DNA from: Opitutia bacterium
Lineage (GTDB): Bacteria; Verrucomicrobiota; Verrucomicrobiia; Opitutales; Seribacteraceae
Reading direction: 5' to 3'
Assembly: GCA_018645475.1 (NCBI GenBank)
Contig: JABGWU010000302.1
Coordinates: 1 to 54,474, forward strand
DNA length: 54,474 nt
Positions 39,101 through 48,100 of the stretch are shown here, piece by piece. The position numbers were made by a program, and so were the translations under genes. Each line of letters opens with the position of its first letter. The stretch's first letter is position 1. The notes beneath the pieces were generated by a model. That model was not told the origin of the DNA, did no database searches, and saw only the letters and a list, made by a program, of their open reading frames with translations.

Positions 39101-42100
39101 TCCAAATCGGTACTAGCATTAAAATCACTGATGGATGAATTGAATATTGCATTCGTACGAATGGAGGAACCGTAAGTCGGGCTTTCGACAACTAAATCAA
39201 AACGGGGACCAAGGTCGCCCATTCCATTACCCCATAATTTAACCACTTCATTCGCAGATAGAGCTCTTCCCCAAATTCGAATGTCATCAATTACCCCATC
39301 ATAGTATCGACCATTTAACTCCCAACCAATTCGCAAAAGAGTTGTTGAGTCGTCAAAATCAAGTGAATTTATGGTCGCTGTCCCGCCATTTAAATAAAGA
39401 ATGGATCTACCTTGTGCAGGGTCAAAAACAGAAACAATATGCGACCATTGATTAGGAAAAACCTGCAGGGGAGATTGAAAACGAGTTGCCCCGGTCCATG
39501 AACTCAAAGCTCCATACCGTATGGATGTTGACCAATCCCATCCATCATCATCAGTGGAAAAAAGAATGCTTTCATTATCAACTCCACCTGTAACTTGGTC
39601 CGGTTTTATCCATGCGGAATAGGAAACACCGGTGGAAGAACTACTCTGATTAATGCGAAAAGGTAACTCGAGGTATTCACCATTTAAATCCAGGGCCTGT
39701 CCAAACATACCTGAGGTTAATGTTGGATTCCCTGTAAACCCTATGGCAGTAGCATGATTCAATCGTCCTGATCTATCTAGCGTACGAGTGCCATTAAATT
39801 CATCTAGCGGATACCAAGCCAAAAGATCATTTTCTACTGTGGTGACAATCCTATGTTGAAACTCAAATGCAACAGCCTGACTTAAGTTTCCATCTTTAAT
39901 TATGGCACCTTGCGGAATCGATACTCGGACCATGGATGGATTTGTGGTAGCATTCAAATCATAAGTGTAGGAATTTGATACATAGGAAAACAGGGAGATG
40001 CTAGCCCCAGTTGCATTAACCTCGCCGCTACTTAGATCGGAATTAGAAATGATCACGCTGGAATTACCATCCTGAAATGTAACCGTTTGAGAAACAGGTT
40101 GGGATGAAAAAGGAGAAGGGCCTTGTATTAAAGGACGCAATCCAACATCACCAGATCCATTTCCATACAAGGATAAAACTTCTGCGGGGGAGAGGGCCTT
40201 TCGATAAACCCGCACATCATCCACTTCAGCCTTTGCCTCCCAACCAACCAAACCATAACGCCCGAGATAAAGGTTGTGGTCTGATCCATCACCCCAGTTT
40301 AGGTAACCACTGACCAATAACTCATCCAGCAAGGTTCCATTAGTGTAAAGTTTTAATTCAACACCATCGTAGGTTAAAGCATAATGGGTCCATCTCCCAG
40401 GATAGGACCTGGCTTTCACCTCCTTCCATGAATTCCCTGTATAAACATGACCCCTGATTGTATTATCATCATGGTATTGCAAATTAAATTGACCACTTCG
40501 AATCAAAACACCCTGTGAGTCATCCAGCATTTTAGTCCACATTGACAGGGTAAAGGAATTACTCAAAGAAAGGGCTTCACCATTTGCGGTTACAAAATCA
40601 GTTGGCAATAAAGAAAGTGATTGGCCAAGCTTACCGGGCGAGCGCGTCCCCCCCGAAAGAACTCCATCTATTTTACTATCTGAAAAATCAATAATTGATG
40701 ATCCATTACCTTCCTCGAAGGCATACCATAAAACTAGGCTATCCATTGCAGTCACATGAGAATGCTGACTAAAAGTTTTTGAAATCGCGGAACTATCAAT
40801 TGATCCATATTTTGCGGATCCAACCTTTAAAGTAACAGTCATTCGAGAAGGTTGCATATCAGGTGATAACGAAAATAAATATCCATTGCCACTAGCATTG
40901 AAACTCGTAACCACACCACCAGTTACATCGATATCTGATTGATTAAAGTCACTAACTGAAACAATTTGACCGAATTGAAAAAAGTCAATTCTACCAGAAA
41001 TGGATTGTCCAGAATGATTTGCATCAATTGAAATCATCGGAACCACTCCCAAATCACCGATCCCGTTTCCATAAAGGATACTCAAGTCATTAGGGTTTAA
41101 TGCAGAATCGTAAATTCGCACATCGTCCAAAATTCCTGAAAAATCATAATTTGGACTATTATTCCAAGAACCTAGCCTTAATGTATTTCCTTCAATGTGA
41201 CCATTTGCGTTTCCTGCGAAATCAGTCCTCACCACTTCAGTGCCATCTAAATAAACAGAATGCTGCTTTTGGTTTACGGTAACAGCCAAATGATGCCAAA
41301 TCGCTTGAACAGCAAGAGAATCCGGTGCATTTATACGGTTTAAATTAATTCCGGTTGCCCCTAAATTAAAAGAAAAGGAACGATTCGCAGTACTCAATGA
41401 ATTGACATCGTACCAAAGCAACATGGAATTTAAATCGTTTCCATTTGCTGCAAATATAGCTCCATCGTGTTGATCGCTATCTACTCCAATGTCAGTCAAG
41501 TAGACCCAGGCACAGAGGGTGAAATTTCCATCTTCAAATAAACCTCTAAAGTGTGGGATTTCAAAGTAATCGCCATTACCATCCAAAACAAGACCTCGCC
41601 CAAAAAGACCATTACCTAATGATGCGTCACCCTGAAGAAATCCATGATTTCTTGCTTTGGCGACATCCCAGGAAACTTTTTTACCATCTATTTCAAATTC
41701 TTCTTCAAATCTCCATCTGCTGAGCAATTCCTCCTCTTTATAAACACGCTCGTGGGAAAAATAGTTGAGTCGGAGGTTTTCAACGGAAAAATTAGAATCA
41801 GACCTAAAATTATCTCCCATGGTAATTTCGGGTTGACTCTTTTGTGAATGACTCAATGGCAAACTTCCATTCAAATCCCATTTGTGTGCGAGATAACCCT
41901 CAACTTTTTCAATATCCGAATCTGATAAAGCTGAGTTGTAAATAAGCAATTCAGCAAGCTTGCCCTTCCAGCTTCTTCCACCAATATTTCGATCATTACT
42001 AAAATTATCTGATTGGACATTACCCAGAGTTCGTAGGGAAATAATAGACAAATTATTTGGTTTAGATGTTTGCTTTCCATTAATAACCGAACCGTTCAAA

Positions 42101-45100
42101 CGGGTGTATCCATCAAAAACTTTAGAATCCCCCCAGGTTGTACCCCAAATATTACCATCTCCATTATTATGCCAATCCGGTTCTACCGTTGAATCCCCTA
42201 ATAAATACCTCAAATCTGAATTTGAAACAGTTACATCTTCTGCAATGACCCAGAAAACAGTCCTTATATCTTCAATCATATCGAAGGTATGACTTTCACC
42301 ATTCGTTCCTGAATAACTCATGACAGGCATGCCATTTTGCTCATTATTAAGCAGGGTAGGGGAACCTACTTCAAAAGAATGATTTGAATTTGAGCTTTTA
42401 TCCTTCCAAAAACCATCGCCTAAATTACTGACGACTGTTGTTTTAAAAGGGTGATCTCCCGGTAAGCTCGATGAAACCCCCCATTTATGAGCAAGATACC
42501 CCTCAATAGATTGCCGATAAGTGGTATTCGTCAGTGCAATAATCTCCATTATTTCCCCCGACCATGTTGAGACTCCTGTAGTACCATCGAATTTTAGACC
42601 AATCCGATCGATGTTGAAGTTTCCATTCACACTACTTTGGTTAAGGACTTGAGCACCGTTAACATGTAAAGTTGCATTACCTGGCTTTAAACTAAATTCA
42701 AGCAACTGGGTTGCAGTATGAGAATAGCCAACAACAGAAGTATTACTAAAAAATTCGTTGTTATTAACTCTCCACCATAAATTATACCCTGAACCACTAT
42801 TGTAGAACAAGGTTCGTTCAGTACCATTATTGGAATATAAATAGCCATGTCCATGAACCACAAAGAAGACACTTAGTTTATTCTGACTAATATCACTAGT
42901 AAGTGTAAAGCCATCATCAACGCCATCAAATTGTATTGCATTATTAACGATGGTCGGTTTGCTTACCTCGGTTGACTGAACGGCGTGGTTATTATTTCCA
43001 CTTTTATCACTCCATTGACTAACACTATTAGCGATGTGAGTGATTGTTCCACTATCATTTGCATCCAACCAAAGAGCAAATGGAGGCATATCCAAATTTG
43101 AGTCATTTGCATCTAACCAAAGGCTTAAGTTTTCAAGCTGAATAGGTGCCGAAGGTGCACTTATTGAAAAACGGGTAGAATTAGTCTCAGGTAAAAGAGA
43201 AACTATGTAGGATGATCCCTCGATGGTTGAATTGACCTCAATAACTTCTCCAACTGATAATCCAATATCATATTTATCGAGATTAGAAATAACGACAGGC
43301 TGGGAATCTTTACCAAAGGAAAGCTTTAGTTTCCTTGGATTTGAATCAACCGTTGAATTTTCCTCAATTCTAACTGAAGTAAATTGATCTCCAAATCCAC
43401 CGCCATATATTTTTGAAACCTCATAGTCCTCCAAACTGACATTGTATATTCGAATGTCATCAAGGTATTCCGCAAACGCTTCTCCTGTACTCGCATTTCC
43501 AATGTAATAGACATCACTTTGATCTCGCCTGTCGGCTTCTCCGACAAATAACCCATCAACAAAAAATCTAGTTCTTGCTCCTTTACCGATTACAGCAAAA
43601 TGGCGCCACTCCATTATACCAAGTGGGTTTAATTGATAACCCGTCGGGCGGTACCTATTAGGCCCCCATCCAACATCCCCATCAAACAGACAAACCATAC
43701 GATCGCTCCCACGAACGCAGAAATACCGATCGTAATCATTATTGGAAAGTTTGTCCTGCCCGCGATACAAAGAAGACCTACCTCCAGCTGTTGGTGGAAA
43801 TAAATTTCTGGCCCAAGCGGTCAAAGTCCATGCACTTCCCAAAGTAATGCCATTATTTCCCACACGCATACGGGCATCAACTTGATCCTTGCGAAAACGA
43901 ACCCCACGACCAAATCTACCGAAGGAAGAAATGCTTGCGTAATAAAGATCGGCCACCTGCATTCCCGCAGTTTTACTTACCGCCTGATTACTGTTTATGG
44001 CATCAGTATCAAATGGCCACCAAGCAACTAGGTTTTCTCCACGAGTAACGGCACGGTACATTTTACGAGTTGCAATTGAATTTCCTCCGGGTTGACCAAT
44101 TGGAGGCACATTGGTCTGATTGTATTCATCATATACGGAACCGTTGGTTATGGAAATTTGAGAAATAACATTTTCCTGATCAAGGAAGAATTCAAATGAG
44201 TAAGTACCGAGACTTTCTCTGGTAATTGAATTAGGCACAATCGTTCCCCCGGGAATCGCAAGATCTCCTTGGCTTGAATTAAAATCATTCACATCAACGA
44301 GTTCCCCACCACGAGTGAACATAATGCGCCCAACACTTGGGTTTCCTTCCACGACCAAATCCACATCAAAAGAAGAGCGGATTTCAAAATCTCCATATCC
44401 TCCACTATACAATTTCGAGACATCACTGGAACTGAGTGCCGCATTATAAAGCCTAAAATCATCGAGTAACCCTTTAAAGGTTCGATCATTACGAGTCTCA
44501 TCGGTAAACCTGCCAAACTGAAGAGGAAAAACATTGCCGGTTGAAATATTACTTTTTGACCAGTTATTCCTTAGAGTACCGTTGACATAGGCCTTTACAT
44601 GAGTGCCTGTGTACTGATGAGCAATATGCATCCATTTATTTTTAACTCCTTCGGAAATGTATATTTGTGGATCCCACCCCCAATGTTGCGAAAAGATTCT
44701 TCTGTAATTCGCAGTATCCCATAACCCACGCATTCCCCACATTCTATGCACCCCATTGGCATTGCTCCTTTGCCCCATTCCATAAATCCCTGTTTGATAA
44801 TCACGATTCGATCCATTTGGACTTTCATGCGGTTCCGCAAACATCCAAAATGAAATGGTTCTAGGATTACCATACCCAACTCCCATGCTCGCGGGGTAGG
44901 CGTTGGTCGAGACCCATGCGTTCTTGGGAAACCTCAGTGCGTAACCAAATTTGGAATTAGAATTATCGAAAGTCACATTACCATCCATGCTGTTGATTAA
45001 ATTGCCCACATATCCACTCATGTAATCCGTTACAGTGGTTCCATTTCCTTCGTCAAACTTCCACCAAGCGACCAAGTTTTCAAGTCTGGTTACGGGGCGA

Positions 45101-48100
45101 CCAAATCCAATATTAAAGGACAGTGGTTGATTTTCAGTAAGGGAAGCATCCCTAGCTATGCCCTCAGGCAAAGAGACAGTCAATATGCCCGGATTAAGCG
45201 TAGAGTTCAATTCAAGCCGTATACTTGAACCAGTAGTTGCATTAATGTCATGGAGAATCGCATTGCTCAATCCTAGCATGGATTCATTAAAGTCAACCAC
45301 CCATGGCATTCCATAACGGGTAAAATTCAAATCCACCAAAATTGGATTAGTGTGAGTTGCAGGGGAGTAAGTGGTTGATACGGCTAAATTTAAATCTCCT
45401 TTTCCATCGTTGTAAAAGGATTGATGCTCATTAAGTGAAGTAGCTTTATTGAAAATCCGAAAATCATCAATATTACCCATAAAACGACCATCTGAAAGTG
45501 AGTTCATTTGAGCCACTGCAAGCAGCCATTTCATTGTTCCACTCCTTAATAAGTCTTCCGCATAAACGCTGGTGGATCCAATCATTAATCCATCCAAATA
45601 AACCGACAATTCATCTCCGGATACAAGGCTAGCATCATACGAAACGGTTACATAATGCCAAGTTCCATCCTGAATGTCTGCACTCATAGTAGTTCGCTCT
45701 GTCTTACCAACCGAACTCATAAATAATTCAAAACTAGTCCCCTTAGTTCCAATCTGAAGAGAACAATTCTCTTCATTACCAAGACTAAACATAACATTGG
45801 ACATTTGCTGAGCCGACCAACTGAATCCCTCCTCCACTCTCCGAAACCAAAAATTTAAACTAAATTGTCCATTATCCCACCCCGTTGCAGGAACTCCCAG
45901 TTCAGCATAATCTCCTACATTTTGAAAAGAAAGGGATGTTCCATAACTTGCAGCTAAAGACCAAGATGCCCCTCCCTTCAACGATCCGGCATTACCGCTA
46001 ATACTGTCTGTAGCAATCGAACCCTTACCTTCATCCATCCACCACCAACTTACAAGATCTGACTTCCCGGGTACGGGAGGAACTAACTGGATAAAAATAT
46101 GGGCGGGTAGCGTGGGTTCTCCTCCTAAGTCTGCTCCAGCGTTTCTTGCCAGAGAAACATTGATCTCAGTTGAATTGGGAAGGGGAATTAAATTGAAAGT
46201 AAAATTACCATCTCCACCATGGTTATTAAAATTAACAATGGTGGCCCCGGTTACATTCAAATCACCCTCGACTAAGTTGACTACTACTACGGGTTCCTCA
46301 AATTGCAAAAATCTTAGGTGGATAGAGATGTTTGAATCATCAGTTATACTAGGTGCTGTAAAATCAGCAACCAATCCCATGTCCCCTCCCTCATTGTTAT
46401 AGATCTTGGTAATATCATCATCACTAAGAGCTACCGAATACACTCTGGCGTCGTCTACATAACCAGAAAATCGATCATTTAATGTTGGCATACCACCAAT
46501 AAACCAGTCGCCAAGGGTAACTTCACCTTGCTTCCCCGCAACAAATGAATTCTCAGCAGCTAAGCTACCGTTGATGTACTGCCTTAAACGCCCTTTATCG
46601 CGATCCACAACCATCACGACATGATTCCATTCACCCAACTCCATTGGAGTAGCAGATAATGCAGTCAATGCATTTTCGTAAGTAGCATGCCATGAAATAG
46701 GGTATCCATCAGAACCTAAAGCAACCCCTTTATGAGCAAGCAAACCGGCTCGCATAAGTATTGGAGATTTCCGCCCAAGAAAACGCGTCCCCAATCGGTT
46801 TCTCTGCCCGTGCCCCCCTTTATTATCCACCACCATTTCACTGCCATTTAATCCTGTCTTTGAAAAATCCCCATCCTCATCCAGATCAATCCAGACAACA
46901 CTTCCATCATCACTTCTTGTACCAAAAGTAATATCACCAGTACTTAAATATCCAGTATTTCCGATCCTTAACTTACCAAACCAAAGTCCGCCAATTTCAT
47001 CCACCCCAGTTCCTGTAGCGGTACCTGTCTTACCAGTGCCGGTTGACTTAGACCTTGCATCCGTGCTTGCTCCATCAAAATCGATAGGAATTCCAAAATT
47101 TATGTCCTCGTAGACATAATCATGCTGAACTAAGAATCCGTTGCCGTAATGATAGAGCAGAGATGATCCAATTTCATAGGGCCAGGGAGTCGTGATGTCG
47201 GAACCGGCTACCGCATTCGAATGGATACCAAAACCACCATTATCAGTCCCCGTCCAATTCCCACCGCCAAGTCTTCCACCCGTGGTGTTAGACTCACCTA
47301 GCAAAGAACCATCTATCCATATACGAACTCTCCCTGGTAAAGCCCCACCATTCCCAATTCTCATCTCCCATCGTAATTCATGGAGCTTACCATCTGCATA
47401 TCCACCTGCTTGAAGATCCGAAAATGGAATATCAAGAACAGCCATACCGTCACTGGAGCCACCTGAGACGGGAATGGTATCACCACCATTCCCTGCTCGA
47501 AGGCGTAAGAAACCTTCCTTGAAACCTAAAAATGATCCTAAGCTATCCCCTCCATGTTCCCAAAGAAGATAACTGTCAGTATGAGCAGAAGTGGGAAATG
47601 CGGTCAAAACAGAGAAATTCGCGTCTTCATCTCTAGTTATTATTCCATTGTTAGTCGGAATCTGTTGACCAAATAAAAAAGCTCTTCCGTCTATACCTGC
47701 ATCATATTGGTTGGGACTACCTGCAGTATCATCGATTTGGTTATCATTGTAAGGACCATCGAACAACCTTTCGGTAACTCCTCCTGGCATGACTGATGAC
47801 TGAAGAGCATCTCCAGGGTTCAGTAAATTAAGTGAATTATAATTAGTTGTAGCTCCCTGTCCCAACTTAGCCTGCATGTATTCCCCTCCTCCTCCTTCAT
47901 ACCATCCGATCGCAAAATTATATTCAGGAGTAGGTTTTAGAACGGTTGGCTTCACCCATACAGAGACCGAATAACTGCCTTCCCCCACATTCAAAGAAGA
48001 ACCCTCGGCCTCCCGGTAAAGCATTTCAACTTCAAAGTCGGGTAAAGCGATTCCATAGACCCTGAAATCATCTAAATATTCAGCAAATCTTTGCCCACCG

